A stretch of 64,000 nt of DNA from Paenalcaligenes niemegkensis (GCF_022230885.1 NZ_JAKGCT010000004.1:496001-560000); one strand, 5' to 3'. Positions 1-9,426 are shown, counted from the first letter of the stretch. Translations and numbers: made by a program. Notes: a model not told the origin generated them from the letters alone.

Positions 1-1136
1 AAATGACCCTCAACCGGAATCCGGATAATTTTTTCGCCGAGACCGAGCAAGTGGCTTTCTGTACGGCCAATGTAGTGCCAGGTATCGACTTCACCAATGA
101 TCCTTTACTCGCTGGCCGCATCCACTCATACGCAGACACCCAGTTATCCAGACTGGGCGGACCGAACTTTCATGAACTGCCTATCAACGCGCCGATCACG
201 CCGATACGCAATAATCAGCGTGATGGTATGCACCGGCAGGCAATTCATCAGGGCCGAGCCGCTTACGAACCTAACTCTCTGGGTGGGGGCTGTCCTTTTC
301 AGGCCGGAAGTTCGGGCTACGTTGCCTTCCCGGAACCCGTAAATGCGAACGAAACACGGGTAAAACCAGAGAAATTCGCCGAGCATTACAATCAGCCAGC
401 GCTGTTTTATCATAGCCAGACTCCTGCCGAACAAGCTCACATCGCGGCCGCATTCCGATTTGAACTGAGCAAAGTAACCGTTCCCGCCATTCGCGAGCGG
501 ATGATCTCAATGCTCATGAATGTCGACACCGAACTTGCTGAAAATGTTGCGGGCCGCTTGGGCGTCAGCCCCTTGCCTACCCCCATGGTTAAAGCCACCG
601 AGCAGAAGTTCAAGCCTGAGCTGACTGAATCGCCGCCCCTTTCGATGACAGCACGTCCCGGCGATGAAAAACTTAAAACCCGCAAGGTCGCCATATTGGT
701 CACTAAAGGCGTAGACGGCGCCCAGGTCAAAACACTCGCCAATACCCTGATGGACCAGGGGCTGGTGGTAAGACTGATTGGTCCCTACCTGGGCGAATTC
801 GAAAGTGCCAACGGGCCAATCATCATCAGCGATGCCTCGTTTGAAAACTCACCATCGGTGTTGTTTGATGCGGTAGCCTTGGTCGACGGCTTAAATCTGC
901 TGGCACAAGAAGGCTTGGCCTTAGAGCATATACGCGACGCCTATCGTCACTGCAAGCCCATCTATGCCTGCGGAGCCAGCACAAAGCTTCTCGGCCTGGC
1001 TGGGATTCCTGATAGCGAAATCAACAGTAACGGCGTGCTGAGCGTTAAAGAAGGCTCCGACGATCACAAACCCTTTATTGAAGCTATTGCCAAAGGTCGA
1101 TTCTTTGAGCGGGAGCAGGAACGCCCGCGCGTTTAA
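1..1136 (+). CDS. katE: large-subunit (HPII-type) catalase, C-terminal part
   Basis: The gene enters from the left edge in frame with position 3, so its start and the heme-pocket half lie outside the window. The visible 377 residues match the C-terminal half of clade 2 catalases. First comes the end of the catalase barrel and helical segment (roughly residues 1-200, with the conserved stretches [12 protein letters not shown] and SLGGGCPF). A flavodoxin/DJ-1-like domain follows (about 220-370, starting near [15 protein letters not shown]), and only the large-subunit class has it. The enzyme dismutates hydrogen peroxide in the cytoplasm. The upstream context is not visible, so regulation cannot be judged. 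A hairpin terminator follows the stop. Confidence 0.93.
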   Translation, partial: MTLNRNPDNFFAETEQVAFCTANVVPGIDFTNDPLLAGRIHSYADTQLSRLGGPNFHELPINAPITPIRNNQRDGMHRQAIHQGRAAYEPNSLGGGCPFQAGSSGYVAFPEPVNANETRVKPEKFAEHYNQPALFYHSQTPAEQAHIAAAFRFELSKVTVPAIRERMISMLMNVDTELAENVAGRLGVSPLPTPMVKATEQKFKPELTESPPLSMTARPGDEKLKTRKVAILVTKGVDGAQVKTLANTLMDQGLVVRLIGPYLGEFESANGPIIISDASFENSPSVLFDAVALVDGLNLLAQEGLALEHIRDAYRHCKPIYACGASTKLLGLAGIPDSEINSNGVLSVKEGSDDHKPFIEAIAKGRFFEREQERPRV

Positions 1137-1165
1137 TCTAATAGCCCCCCTTCAAAGGCATGAAT

Positions 1166-1204
1166 AAAGCCCCGGCTCAGAATGAACTGAACCGGGGCTT
1201 TATG
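1166..1204. terminator. bidirectional rho-independent terminator
   Basis: The arms AAAGCCCCGG (1166-1175) and CCGGGGCTTT (1192-1201) form a perfect 10-bp stem with a short loop and short T-runs on both strands. It sits between the convergent catalase gene and the BOF gene and could serve both. Confidence 0.85.
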
Positions 1205-1225
1205 TTGCGTACCTGGGAGGGCTCG

Positions 1226-1594
1226 TTATTGGCTTAAAACATTTACCGATTTAACATCTATTTCGGTTTTACCGATAATGCCTTTATCTACCTCACCCGT
1301 AATTTCGACCTGGGCATTCGGAGCCAGTGTAGAGGCAGGGAAAACATTCTCGTCGATATCCACCTGTATTTCACCAGTACCATCAGAGAAAGAATACTTC
1401 TCGTCGGCCTCAAGCTTCGTCAATGAACCTTTTAGCGTTACAGGCTGGTCATCTTTAGTGTCTTCCAGAATCTGGCTCACAGATGTCGCAACAGGAAGCG
1501 TTTCGTCCGCAGCATTGGCCTGTCCCACAAAAGCAAGACTAGCGGCGCCTAATGCCAAGCTTGCGGATATAGTCTTTAAGGTGGCGTATTTCAT
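1226..1594 (-). CDS. YgiW/YdeI-type BOF (bacterial OB-fold) periplasmic protein
   Basis: This is a 122-residue protein with a Sec signal peptide (residues 1-28, ending QANA/A). An OB-fold follows, with the family pattern VTLKGSL, YSFSDGTGEIQVDID and VEITGEVDK. YgiW/YdeI/OmdA proteins are periplasmic and are linked to stress tolerance; the ligand is not established. A paralogue with the same architecture lies at 61429-61794 near the other end of the window. The start ATG is preceded by an AGGAGAAAG-type ribosome binding site. The gene is monocistronic and convergent with the catalase. Confidence 0.88.
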   Translation of the reverse strand: MKYATLKTISASLALGAASLAFVGQANAADETLPVATSVSQILEDTKDDQPVTLKGSLTKLEADEKYSFSDGTGEIQVDIDENVFPASTLAPNAQVEITGEVDKGIIGKTEIDVKSVNVLSQ

Positions 1595-1830
1595 ATGCTT
1601 TCTCCTGACGGTTTAAAAGTAGCTTCATACTAGAAGTAATGAGGAGGCTATTGGTGTAGGGGCGTAGCCACTCGTAATAGTTTGTGATCGCTGCCACCTC
1701 GCCAGGCAACGTATAACTTAGTAAGATAGCCTGCTACCCGTCGCATCTGTCCGACGACAATAATGACGTCCCGAGCCAGGAATTTCTCGGGCTGTTACAC
1801 ATTCACCTTCTTGTTTACATAGTTTTCCCA

Positions 1831-2496
1831 ATGACCGCGCTTTTATTTGATACCGAAACTACTGGCACCCGAAACGCTCAAGTGATAGAGGCAGCGTGGT
1901 TGCGGCTCGACTCACCTTCCTCGCTGCAGGTTCTAGAGCAGTTCGAAGAACGTTATTGTCCCAGCGAGAAAATCAGCCTGGGCGCACTAGCCACTCACCA
2001 CATATATGACGAAGAGTTGCAGGGCTGCCGTCCACACACCGACTTCGCCCTTCCGGCCGACACGCAATACATCATTGGGCACAACATTGATTATGACTGG
2101 CAGGTGGCGGGCTCGCCTAACGTCAAGCGCATATGCACCCTGGCTTTAAGCAGGCGCTACTTTCCCAAACTAGACAGTCACAGTCAGTCTGCACTCATTT
2201 ATCACATAGACCGCGCCGGAGCCCGGGCGCGACTGAAGCAGGCACACTCTGCTCTGGCAGACGTACAAAACTGCCTGGATTTATTGCGTACCCTGGTGCA
2301 GGCCATAGGCACGCCCGTCAACACCTGGGAAGAGCTATGGCTTCATTCTGAACAAGCCCGTATACCTGCCACCATGCCATTTGGCAAACATCGCGGGATG
2401 CCCATCGCCGACTTGCCAGCCGACTACAAGGCATGGCTGCTGCGCCAAGATACCTTAGACCCGCATGTGAAGCTTGCTGTACAAGCTACGCTATAA
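1831..2496 (+). CDS. DnaQ-like 3'-5' exonuclease with DUF3820 tail
   Basis: This 221-residue protein has a complete DEDDh exonuclease set: D7 and E9 in FDTETTG, D87 in HNIDYDW, and H139 with D144 in HSALADV. The C-terminus (about 180-205, MPFGKHRGMPIADLP) is a DUF3820 motif, a combination also seen in ExoX-like nucleases. It is expected to degrade DNA or RNA from 3' ends in the cytoplasm; the physiological substrate is not known. The start is the only good ATG before the FDTETTG motif. Its stop is 2 bp from the stop of the convergent DUF445 gene. Confidence 0.85.
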   Translation: MTALLFDTETTGTRNAQVIEAAWLRLDSPSSLQVLEQFEERYCPSEKISLGALATHHIYDEELQGCRPHTDFALPADTQYIIGHNIDYDWQVAGSPNVKRICTLALSRRYFPKLDSHSQSALIYHIDRAGARARLKQAHSALADVQNCLDLLRTLVQAIGTPVNTWEELWLHSEQARIPATMPFGKHRGMPIADLPADYKAWLLRQDTLDPHVKLAVQATL

Positions 2497-2498
2497 GC

Positions 2499-3755
2499 CT
2501 AGCCAATAAACCGCCCCACTGCATGAATAATCAAACCTACCGCCCCGCCCACTAAGGTGCCGTTAATGCGTATGAACTGCAAGTCTTTACCTATGGATTT
2601 CTCTAGCTGGCTTACCAGCTCTTGCTCGTTCCACGCCACCACGCGGGCTTCGATATAGCTGGCAATTTGTGCACGGTATTTTTCAATCAGTGCCGGGGCA
2701 AACTCATCAATCTTCTCATTAAGCACCGCTTGCATCGCCGGGTCAGTAGATAAATGATTAGCAAAAGCAGTGGTGCCTGCACTGATACGACCACGAATTT
2801 CCGAGTTGGGTAGAGCCAGATCAGCCTGCAGCCAATCTATAAGGTCGCTCCACAGGCTGCTTAAATATGCCACAAGCACCGGATGATGAATAATCTCGTC
2901 TTGCAGCTGACCTGCCTGCTCATGAAAACGCGGATCCTTTTTAAGTTTACGTATCAGCAGACGTAAATATCCGTCGAAGTTGCGACGCAGCTCGTGATTC
3001 GGATCATTCGCTATGGCATCAAGCTCTTTAGAAAAGGCACTGACCAATTTATCGGTAGACCAGCCTCCGGCCAGCCGGCTTAACGACTTCAAATGCAAGG
3101 ACGAATTCAATTCGCTGGATATGGCCAATGCAACGCGACGTTGCACTGAGTCATTCTGCAGCAGATGATTCAGCCATTTAAGAACGTGATTCAGCAACTC
3201 CTGATGGCGCTTATCTGCCGTTAAACCGTCGAGCATGCCTCCTGCCAGTGCACTGAGATCAATACGTTTTAAGTTATCAATGGCAGTGGCCTGTATAAAC
3301 TGCTCTGCCCGCTTATCGCGTAATGCCGAAACACTGTGCAGCGCAGCCAAACCCACATAATCCCCCACCAAGACCGCATTGGCGGGACGGGAAAGCCAAT
3401 TAGCGAAGCGCCTGGCCACGTCGTAGTCACGCAGCTTCTGCATGAGCTGTGGCGTAGATAAAAAATGCTCGCAAATAAAATTTGCCAGGTTTTTGCCTAG
3501 CTGCGCTTTCTTGCGGGGAATAATCGCTGTATGTGGAATGGGCAAGCCCAAGGGATGCCGAAAGAGCGCTGTTACCGCGAACCAGTCGGCCACGGCCCCC
3601 ACCATCGCAGCTTCAGCAAACGCCGTCAGATAGCCCCATGCACCCGTGCCATCGCCCACATACTTAGAAAAGAAAAACAAGGAGGCAGCGGCAAACAACA
3701 ACGCCGTTGCCAAGCCTTTCATTCGGTTATAGGGGGATTGAAGCCAATGCAGCAC
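2499..3755 (-). CDS. DUF445 family membrane-anchored protein
   Basis: This 418-residue protein matches the YjiN/DUF445 family. An N-terminal membrane segment (about residues 14-30) is followed by the family signature around GAVADWFAVTALFRHPLGLP (about 53-72). A long helical, charged middle region comes next, and a glycine-rich hydrophobic C-terminus (LVGGAVGLIIHAVGRFIG). The function of the family is unknown; the topology suggests an inner-membrane protein with a large helical soluble domain. The length is typical and there is no sign of damage. Confidence 0.85.
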   Translation of the reverse strand: MLHWLQSPYNRMKGLATALLFAAASLFFFSKYVGDGTGAWGYLTAFAEAAMVGAVADWFAVTALFRHPLGLPIPHTAIIPRKKAQLGKNLANFICEHFLSTPQLMQKLRDYDVARRFANWLSRPANAVLVGDYVGLAALHSVSALRDKRAEQFIQATAIDNLKRIDLSALAGGMLDGLTADKRHQELLNHVLKWLNHLLQNDSVQRRVALAISSELNSSLHLKSLSRLAGGWSTDKLVSAFSKELDAIANDPNHELRRNFDGYLRLLIRKLKKDPRFHEQAGQLQDEIIHHPVLVAYLSSLWSDLIDWLQADLALPNSEIRGRISAGTTAFANHLSTDPAMQAVLNEKIDEFAPALIEKYRAQIASYIEARVVAWNEQELVSQLEKSIGKDLQFIRINGTLVGGAVGLIIHAVGRFIG

Positions 3756-3792
3756 ATCCGCTCCTGTGGGTTACGTTGCGTTGATCTTTTCG

Positions 3793-3996
3793 TTAAGGAT
3801 GAGAAGCGGCGTTAAGCGACTCATCAACGCGAACAATGGCATCTGAGTGAATAAATGCCGAACGAATTTCCACATCGTTCACGAACCATGAGCACTCGAC
3901 CCGGCCATGGGTAAGACCAAGCTGGGTGACCGTCATTTGCGGACCACCACTTTTCAGGCGCACAACATCACCAATAAACATTTTCGTAAAGGACAT
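3793..3996 (-). CDS. YodC-like DUF2158 protein
   Basis: This 67-residue small protein fits DUF2158 (YodC): FIGDVVRLKSGGPQMTV near the start and CSWF with an acidic tail later. The family adopts a small beta-barrel, and its function is unknown. An inverted repeat lies about 30 bp upstream of the start and could regulate it. Confidence 0.75.
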   Translation of the reverse strand: MSFTKMFIGDVVRLKSGGPQMTVTQLGLTHGRVECSWFVNDVEIRSAFIHSDAIVRVDESLNAASHP

Positions 3997-4024
3997 AGCA
4001 CCACAATATAAAAAATAAGAAAGT

Positions 4025-4050
4025 TTCGCTTATTGATGAAAATAAGCGAA
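4025..4050. promoter_or_regulatory. perfect inverted repeat upstream of the DUF2158 gene
   Basis: TTCGCTTATT (4025-4034) and AATAAGCGAA (4041-4050) form a perfect 10-bp inverted repeat with a 6-nt loop, 29 bp upstream of the leftward DUF2158 start. It is AT-rich with no T-tract, so an operator is as likely as a terminator. Confidence 0.4.
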
Positions 4051-4213
4051 CTGAGAAATCTGAGCATCAGCGCCACAGCGCGAGCGAGCTTAAGAGTTTA
4101 CAGCAATCGCATGGCGACGAGGCCGCCGGATATGGCCGACGCCGCTATCGATCGATGAAAGGGTTATGACAAGGGCTGCATGGCGTCACGCCCTGCATTA
4201 GTAATGCATGAGA

Positions 4214-4648
4214 TCAGGCTTTAGCCGCGATAATAACGCTGGAAGCTTTAAAAATAGCCGTCACGGCTGCGCCTACTTTAAGCCCAAGATTATCAAAGCT
4301 CACATTCGTAATAATGGCGCTAATCTGCAGGTCATTCCCGGCATCAATCACAACTTCAGAGTTAACAGCCCCCTGGGTTACGACGGCAACAACACCTGAT
4401 ATCTGGTTTCTGGCAGAAAACACCAGCCCCTGAATATCGGTAGCTAAAATGATGGATGATGCCTTGACCAAAACCACCACATCTGAACCCTCGGTCAGTG
4501 CCAGGTTCTTAGTACTGCTTTCGGTAATAATGGCAACAATCTCCCGGCCTGAAGCCACGCCAACCACGATTTCATCATTGACGGCTCCGCCATGAATAGC
4601 TTTTACCTTGCCTTGAAACTGATTTCTTGTACTGATCATCATGGTCAT
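4214..4648 (-). CDS. molbindin: two-domain molybdate-binding (TOBE/Mop) protein
   Basis: This 144-residue protein consists of two tandem Mop/TOBE repeats (about residues 6-70 and 77-142). Each begins S-R-N-Q or A-R-N-Q and contains the signatures AIHGGAVNDEIVV or VVTQGAVNSEVVI. Molbindins of this size assemble into rings that store or buffer molybdate or tungstate in the cytoplasm. No mod transport genes are adjacent. The first ATG has an AGGAATG-type ribosome binding site just upstream. Molybdate storage is the family role and is inferred here. Confidence 0.86.
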   Translation of the reverse strand: MTMMISTRNQFQGKVKAIHGGAVNDEIVVGVASGREIVAIITESSTKNLALTEGSDVVVLVKASSIILATDIQGLVFSARNQISGVVAVVTQGAVNSEVVIDAGNDLQISAIITNVSFDNLGLKVGAAVTAIFKASSVIIAAKA

Positions 4649-4824
4649 TCCTGGAGAGCAAACATTTTTTAGTGAAACTTGATTTTACCATTCGACCGTC
4701 TGGTTAGAGCGTTGGCAAGCGATGGTTTCAAGCACTTAATTCATTTCACGTAAGCTTTAGCTATATGCTCAACACCGAAGTAGGCGTAAAATCCCTAAGC
4801 CTCAAACAACAAAAGGGATTAAAA

Positions 4825-5472
4825 GTGTTTCCAACTCGGCTAACTTCTGGCTATCAATCGTTCTTAAACGGCTGTCTTCCTCGCGAACGCCAACGCTACG
4901 AAGAGCTTGCAAAATCCGGTCAGCACCCAGAGATCATGGTCATCGGTTGTGGTGACTCCCGAGTTGCGCCAGAAACTATTTTTAATGCCGGGCCCGGCGA
5001 AATTTTTGTTATTCGCAATATTGCCAACCTTGTGCCCCCCTGCGAACCTGATACCGAAACCTCGTTCCACGGCACGAGCGCAGCCATTGAGTTTGCCGTT
5101 AACGCCTTAAAGGTCAAACATATAGTCGTGCTCGGGCATGCAAGCTGTGGTGGCATTTCCGCTTTTGCCAACAAGGCTGCGCCTTTGTCCAAACGCGACT
5201 TTATTGGCAAGTGGATGTCGCAGATCGCACCCGTAGCAGAACGCATTGGACCGCCCTGTGCGGACCATCCCGAATGGATACGACGGCTTGAAATGGCTGT
5301 TGTGGGCTATAGCCTTGAAAACCTGCCTACCTTCCCGGCGGTGGCTGAAGCCATAGAAAGCGGCAACCTGACATTGCACGGCGCTTACTTTGGCGTTGCT
5401 ACAGGGGTTTTGTTTATTCGTGATCCGCTCACGGGACGCTTTACACCCTATAGCGAAGAAGTTCAGTTATAA
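4825..5472 (+). CDS. beta-class carbonic anhydrase
   Basis: Reversible hydration of CO2. Counting from the GTG start, the zinc ligands are C42 (CGDSR motif, with the D44/R46 dyad), H105 and C108 (GHASCGG). The family core IRNIANLVPP is intact. The GTG at 4825 is chosen because it follows an AAAAGGG ribosome binding site by 7 nt and gives the usual N-terminus (about 215 residues). An in-frame ATG at 4765 would add 20 unconserved residues. The gene is monocistronic, with a cytoplasmic product. Confidence 0.92.
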   Translation: MFPTRLTSGYQSFLNGCLPRERQRYEELAKSGQHPEIMVIGCGDSRVAPETIFNAGPGEIFVIRNIANLVPPCEPDTETSFHGTSAAIEFAVNALKVKHIVVLGHASCGGISAFANKAAPLSKRDFIGKWMSQIAPVAERIGPPCADHPEWIRRLEMAVVGYSLENLPTFPAVAEAIESGNLTLHGAYFGVATGVLFIRDPLTGRFTPYSEEVQL

Positions 5473-5483
5473 GTTTCGCTTTA

Positions 5484-5627
5484 ATGCGGCTTTTGTCGAC
5501 AACAGCATTTGCGAATTACAGCGCATGCATAGAAAAAGCTTTCGCCCTGGGAAGAGCAGCCGCAACCACCACTTGCGCTGAAGTCGCCGGTAGTGGCTAT
5601 CTCGACATGGGCAAACTGATAGCCTGA
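5484..5627 (+). CDS. possible 47-residue small protein (weak)
   Basis: A short ATG reading frame starts 11 bp after the carbonic anhydrase stop. It is alanine- and threonine-rich and ends LDMGKLIA. No clear ribosome binding site and no recognised family. It is listed because it is the only reading frame in this gap with gene-like codon use; it may be spurious. Confidence 0.2.
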   Translation: MRLLSTTAFANYSACIEKAFALGRAAATTTCAEVAGSGYLDMGKLIA

Positions 5628-5651
5628 GCATAGACAGAACCTCGATTTTGC

Positions 5652-5699
5652 GATTTTAATTAGCTTACGCTTATAGATTTTAATTGGCTTGCGCTTATA
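5652..5699. repeat. 24-bp tandem direct repeat, two copies
   Basis: Two head-to-tail 24-bp units (5652-5675 and 5676-5699) differ at only two positions. Each contains GATTTTAATT and CGCTTATA. It lies in an AT-rich intergenic stretch. Exact tandem spacing suggests a replication-slippage product or a tandem protein-binding site. Confidence 0.8.
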
Positions 5700-5840
5700 T
5701 ATAGAGCCCGCGGCGTTTCCCATGGAAACGTCACGCGTTTATAAGTTATAGACGAAGTAGCTGGCCCAAAACAACACAAAGTCACAAAACAATCATAATT
5801 CATTGGCTGGCGCCCTTTAACGGGAGGGAGCTGATCGACA

Positions 5841-5975
5841 ATGTCCGACAAAGCGGTGCTGCCTAAGAGAAAACGCCGCGGCAACTATGTCGGGCGCTAC
5901 AATGAGATAAAAGCCATGCCACTTATTAGCGCCACTTTTACCGGAGATGCCCATGACGACTTGTTTGTCTCGTAG
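5841..5975 (+). CDS. possible 44-residue basic small protein or leader ORF
   Basis: The ATG is preceded by a strong GGGAGGGAG element about 10 nt upstream. The product starts MSDKAVLPKRKRRGNY and is very basic in its first half. It overlaps the start of the DUF3016 lipoprotein gene (5953) in another frame by 23 bp, which would allow translational coupling. No family recognised; it could be a leader. Confidence 0.35.
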   Translation: MSDKAVLPKRKRRGNYVGRYNEIKAMPLISATFTGDAHDDLFVS

Positions 5976-6504
5976 CGCATTCGCTTCGCTATTTCTGGTG
6001 ACCGCTCTGCTGGCCGCTTGTGCAGGACCCTCCCCTTCAGCCCAGCGCACGTCTGTAGAAAGCGCGGCTGATGCAACTATCTCAGTCGAGTTCATCAACG
6101 CTTCCGAGTTTGCCGAAATGCGCAGTCACCGCCTGCAACGCGACAGCGATAGCAAGGCATGGATGGAGAGCTTACGCAAACACCTTGAACAGCAGGCTCC
6201 TCAGTACCTGCCACCGAAGACGCACTTGCTTGTCCAGCTCACCGACATCAAGCTTGCCGGGGAGTATGAGCCTTGGCGTCGCGCCGGACTCTACGATGTA
6301 CGTATCGTGCGCGACATCTATCCGCCGCGCATTGATCTAAACTACCAATTGAGCAATAACCAAGGCCAGACCTTCAAAGACGGCAATGCCAAGTTACGCG
6401 ACTCCGCCTTTCTGATGCGCGCACACGGGTACCACGATGACCCGCTACGCTACGAAAAGACGTTGCTCGATGACTGGCTGCGACGGGAATTCAAAACGGA
6501 GTGA
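5953..6504 (+). CDS. DUF3016 family lipoprotein
   Basis: The product (183 residues) has a lipoprotein signal with lipobox LLAAC (Cys23). A DUF3016 domain follows, with VEFINASEFAEM near the start and YDVRIVRDIYPPRIDLNYQL in the second half. Members are exported proteins of unknown function. ATG 5953 is preferred over ATG 5947 because the GGAG at 5943-5946 leaves a 6-nt spacer only for 5953. The C-terminus (DDWLRREF) is the usual family end. Confidence 0.78.
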   Translation: MTTCLSRSAFASLFLVTALLAACAGPSPSAQRTSVESAADATISVEFINASEFAEMRSHRLQRDSDSKAWMESLRKHLEQQAPQYLPPKTHLLVQLTDIKLAGEYEPWRRAGLYDVRIVRDIYPPRIDLNYQLSNNQGQTFKDGNAKLRDSAFLMRAHGYHDDPLRYEKTLLDDWLRREFKTE

Positions 6505-6623
6505 TGCTTTTTTAAGTGTCGGCCAAGGCCTCTGTATTTTTCATTTCCACAGGAGCAAGGTGCTAAGGGTAAGCGAGGGAGGCCGATTGCGTGACTGGTT
6601 TCGGCCGTTATTGTTAATCAAGC

Positions 6624-7484
6624 CTAATCCGATAAAAAATCCACCGTGGATATGCTGCGCGCTGCTGAACGATAAACAGACGGTGAGACCCCCATATGCT
6701 CCTTAAAGAAGCGTGAAAAATTTCCTTGAGACGAAAAGCCCAGATCTAGCGCAATATCGATTAGCGACTCTTGATGATTCAGCATGCGACGCATAGCTTC
6801 CTCTACGACCATCAGATTGGCCACCACGGAAGGCGTAGAGTTCAAGTCTTTACGAAACAGCACATGCAACTGCGAACGCGATAAGCCTACGTGGTCTGCC
6901 AGCTGATCAACCGACATTTTTCGTGAGGTGTTCGATCTTAACGCCATAATGGCTCGTTTAACCCGGTAGTCTGGCGTTCTTATCAATCCCGTACTCAAGT
7001 CCGCAATATTATTTCCGGACGCCTGTGTAGCCCTGATGAGTATGTCCAGAATCACAGGCTCGATGTTTTGATAATTGCTGTGGAACGGGTTCAACATGAT
7101 GTTAAGCAGGGTGTGGCAGGCGCTATAGAGCTCATCATCAATAGGTACGGTAGGTTTCAGAAAATAAAGCCCTTTTCCTGAAATAATGCGTTGTTCCTCA
7201 ATCCAGCTCTGCTTAAATTCGAAGGTTAAAAACAAAGCCGGATCATTAGGGTCGCAGATGGTTGCGTCGTGCGATTCGAAAGGATTTATGCCCAGCGCAA
7301 CGTCCGTTTTATATTCGTAACTTTTATCGCCAATACGTGCCTTCGTTGGCGAACCTCCTAACCAAAAGGCAATTTGACCACTGGCGTGGGAGTGAGAGAC
7401 CAAGCTCGCCCGCAGTTTCAACAACACCGCGCGGCCGAACTTCCCCTGACATAGCGCATAAGTATCTTTCATGATTTTAATCAT
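6624..7484 (-). CDS. AraC-family transcriptional regulator
   Basis: This 286-residue protein has an N-terminal cupin-like sensor domain (about 1-150) and a C-terminal double helix-turn-helix (about 180-280). The HTH carries the family sequences LADHVGLSRSQLHVLFRK and ALDLGFSSQGNFSRFFKEHMG. It is divergent from the catabolic/transport operon starting at 7711, with a 226-bp shared upstream region. By position it is the likely ligand-responsive activator of that operon. The effector is unknown; the operon substrate is the natural guess. Confidence 0.88.
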   Translation of the reverse strand: MIKIMKDTYALCQGKFGRAVLLKLRASLVSHSHASGQIAFWLGGSPTKARIGDKSYEYKTDVALGINPFESHDATICDPNDPALFLTFEFKQSWIEEQRIISGKGLYFLKPTVPIDDELYSACHTLLNIMLNPFHSNYQNIEPVILDILIRATQASGNNIADLSTGLIRTPDYRVKRAIMALRSNTSRKMSVDQLADHVGLSRSQLHVLFRKDLNSTPSVVANLMVVEEAMRRMLNHQESLIDIALDLGFSSQGNFSRFFKEHMGVSPSVYRSAARSISTVDFLSD

Positions 7485-7710
7485 CTATTTTTTATGATGC
7501 GTGGGAGGAGTCTAACAGCTATGCAACTTCATTTTTTATAACAAAAAATTCAGTATTTACCTATTAATAATACATCCTAAGGGTATGTACCGACCCCCTG
7601 ACAAGACAAAACGATAAGCTTGCGGATGAACTGATAAGACGTCCCTGCTGATGATTTCCTAGAATTTAATTACGTTCTAATTTTTAATGTTTTCAGGAAA
7701 ACTCATCAAA

Positions 7711-8583
7711 GTGAAAATAGCAACTTATCGTGCAAATGGCAAACAATATGTAGGGCAAGTATCGGATGACTCCCAAACCCTGCAAGCCTTTCAATTGTCT
7801 GATAAAGATGTGGACCTCGGCGCATTGCCATTGGTGCAGCAATATAGCGAACAGGCTACCTTGCCCCCTTTGTCCAATGTTAAGCATAGGCTGAATGAGG
7901 TTCAGCTACTCGCCCCCATACCTCATCCAAGGCGCAATATTTTTTGTGTGGGCCGTAACTATCATGAGCATGCTGCAGAACTGGCGAACTCTGTTTTTAA
8001 GGATAGCAAAGCCGAAGAGAAACAATGGCCGATTGTATTTTCCAAGGTGCCGGAATGTGTGATTGGTCCCTTCGATAATGTACATATTCCACCTGCCTCT
8101 GTTTCTGATTCCATCGATTACGAAGCGGAGCTAGCCATCGTCATTGGCAAGGGCGGCGTCAATATTAGCCGTGAAAACGCGCTTGAACACATCTACGGCT
8201 ACACGGTGGTGAACGATGTGACAGCCAGAGATGTGCAGATGCGCCATAAGCAATGGCACTTGGGTAAGTCGTTTGATACGTTCTGCCCAATGGGGCCTTG
8301 GATTATTACGGCCGATGCCTTTGATGGTGAGCAGGCCCAGGTGCAATGCTGGGTAAATGGCGAACTACGCCAAGACAACAACACGCGAAATTTGATTTTT
8401 GATATTCCCGAGCTAATTGAAACGTGTTCACGCGGTATACGCCTATTTCCGGGCGACATTATTGCCACGGGTACACCTGCGGGCGTAGGCATGGGAATGC
8501 AGCCACCACGCTACCTGCAATCCGGGGATGTGGTACGCGTTGAGATAGAGGGCTTGGGCCATATAGAAAACCAGTTTAGCTAA
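7711..8583 (+). CDS. fumarylacetoacetate hydrolase (FAH) family enzyme
   Basis: The product (about 290 residues) belongs to the FAH superfamily, which hydrolyses or decarboxylates 2-oxo acids and acylpyruvates with a bound divalent metal. Recognisable elements are FCVGRNYHEHAAE, the metal-site block DYEAELAIVIGKGG, GYTVVNDVTARD and the late TGTPAGVGMGM. The GTG start at 7711 gives the usual MKIATYR-type N-terminus and follows an AGGAAAA element. An in-frame ATG at 7687 lacks one. It is the first gene of the operon, followed 9 bp later by an alpha/beta hydrolase. The pair suggests ring-fission or acylpyruvate catabolism. Confidence 0.87.
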   Translation: MKIATYRANGKQYVGQVSDDSQTLQAFQLSDKDVDLGALPLVQQYSEQATLPPLSNVKHRLNEVQLLAPIPHPRRNIFCVGRNYHEHAAELANSVFKDSKAEEKQWPIVFSKVPECVIGPFDNVHIPPASVSDSIDYEAELAIVIGKGGVNISRENALEHIYGYTVVNDVTARDVQMRHKQWHLGKSFDTFCPMGPWIITADAFDGEQAQVQCWVNGELRQDNNTRNLIFDIPELIETCSRGIRLFPGDIIATGTPAGVGMGMQPPRYLQSGDVVRVEIEGLGHIENQFS

Positions 8584-8592
8584 GGGCAAAAC

Positions 8593-9387
8593 ATGACAAC
8601 GAAAAACATACACAACCTTGTTTATGAAATGGACGGTGATGGCGACGTCATTGTTGCCATTCACGGTTTAGGGGGCACCAGCAATACATGGTCACCGCTT
8701 ATGCCTGTACTTCAAGACTATCAGGTAATTCGCCCTGATTTACCGGGAAGCGGTCGTTCAGTCTTTGATGGTGAAGCCCTGAGCATTAATCGTTTCGTAC
8801 AAAGCATCATTCAAGTGCTGGATGCTGAAGACGTCCAGCAGGCTCATTTCCTGGGGCATTCGCTGGGCACAATTGTTTGCCAGCATTTGGCTGTAAAGCA
8901 CCCTGACCGGGTTAAGTCGCTGTCGTTATTTGGCCCGATGGCATCGCCTCCCGATGCTGGCCGCCCTGGTGTACGTGCCCGAGGCGAAAAAGCGATCAGC
9001 GAAGGCGTTGCTGGTATGGCCGAAATTGCAGAGCAAGTGGTGGCGGGTGCAACCGCCGAAGCAACCAAGTTAAGTCAGCCTGCCGTTATTGCCTTGGTAC
9101 GCGAATGCCTGATGCGTCAGGAACCTAAAGGCTACGGTAATACCTGCTTTGCTTTAGCCGAGGCGATTGCCGCAGATGCGGCACAGATCAGTTGCCCTGC
9201 TTTGCTGATTACGGGTAAAGACGACAAGGTGGCTTCGCCGCAATCAATGCACGCCTTGGCTCAGCAATTTGCAAAGACTCCCGCCATACATACCTTAGCG
9301 GAATGCGGACACTGGACTACGTTCGAACAGGTTGAACCATGTCGGCAATTGCTGAGTGAATTCCTTAACGGCCTTTCTGCTTCATAA
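8593..9387 (+). CDS. alpha/beta hydrolase (enol-lactonase-like)
   Basis: This 264-residue alpha/beta hydrolase has an oxyanion loop in HGLGGTS (24-30) and a nucleophile elbow GHSLGT (S90). The acid is in ITGKDDKVASP, and the catalytic histidine is in ECGHWTTFEQ. It resembles 3-oxoadipate enol-lactonases and related C-C or ester hydrolases. Being second in the operon, it probably acts on a pathway intermediate next to the FAH-family enzyme. The exact substrate cannot be read from sequence. Confidence 0.85.
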   Translation: MTTKNIHNLVYEMDGDGDVIVAIHGLGGTSNTWSPLMPVLQDYQVIRPDLPGSGRSVFDGEALSINRFVQSIIQVLDAEDVQQAHFLGHSLGTIVCQHLAVKHPDRVKSLSLFGPMASPPDAGRPGVRARGEKAISEGVAGMAEIAEQVVAGATAEATKLSQPAVIALVRECLMRQEPKGYGNTCFALAEAIAADAAQISCPALLITGKDDKVASPQSMHALAQQFAKTPAIHTLAECGHWTTFEQVEPCRQLLSEFLNGLSAS

Positions 9388-9426
9388 CCAAAGCGGCATA
9401 ACAATTCGAAGCCTGGAGACAAAACA

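Noticed and set aside
97..742. Several frames on both strands inside the catalase gene
   Set aside because: They are alternative-frame readings of a well-conserved gene and have no ribosome binding sites.
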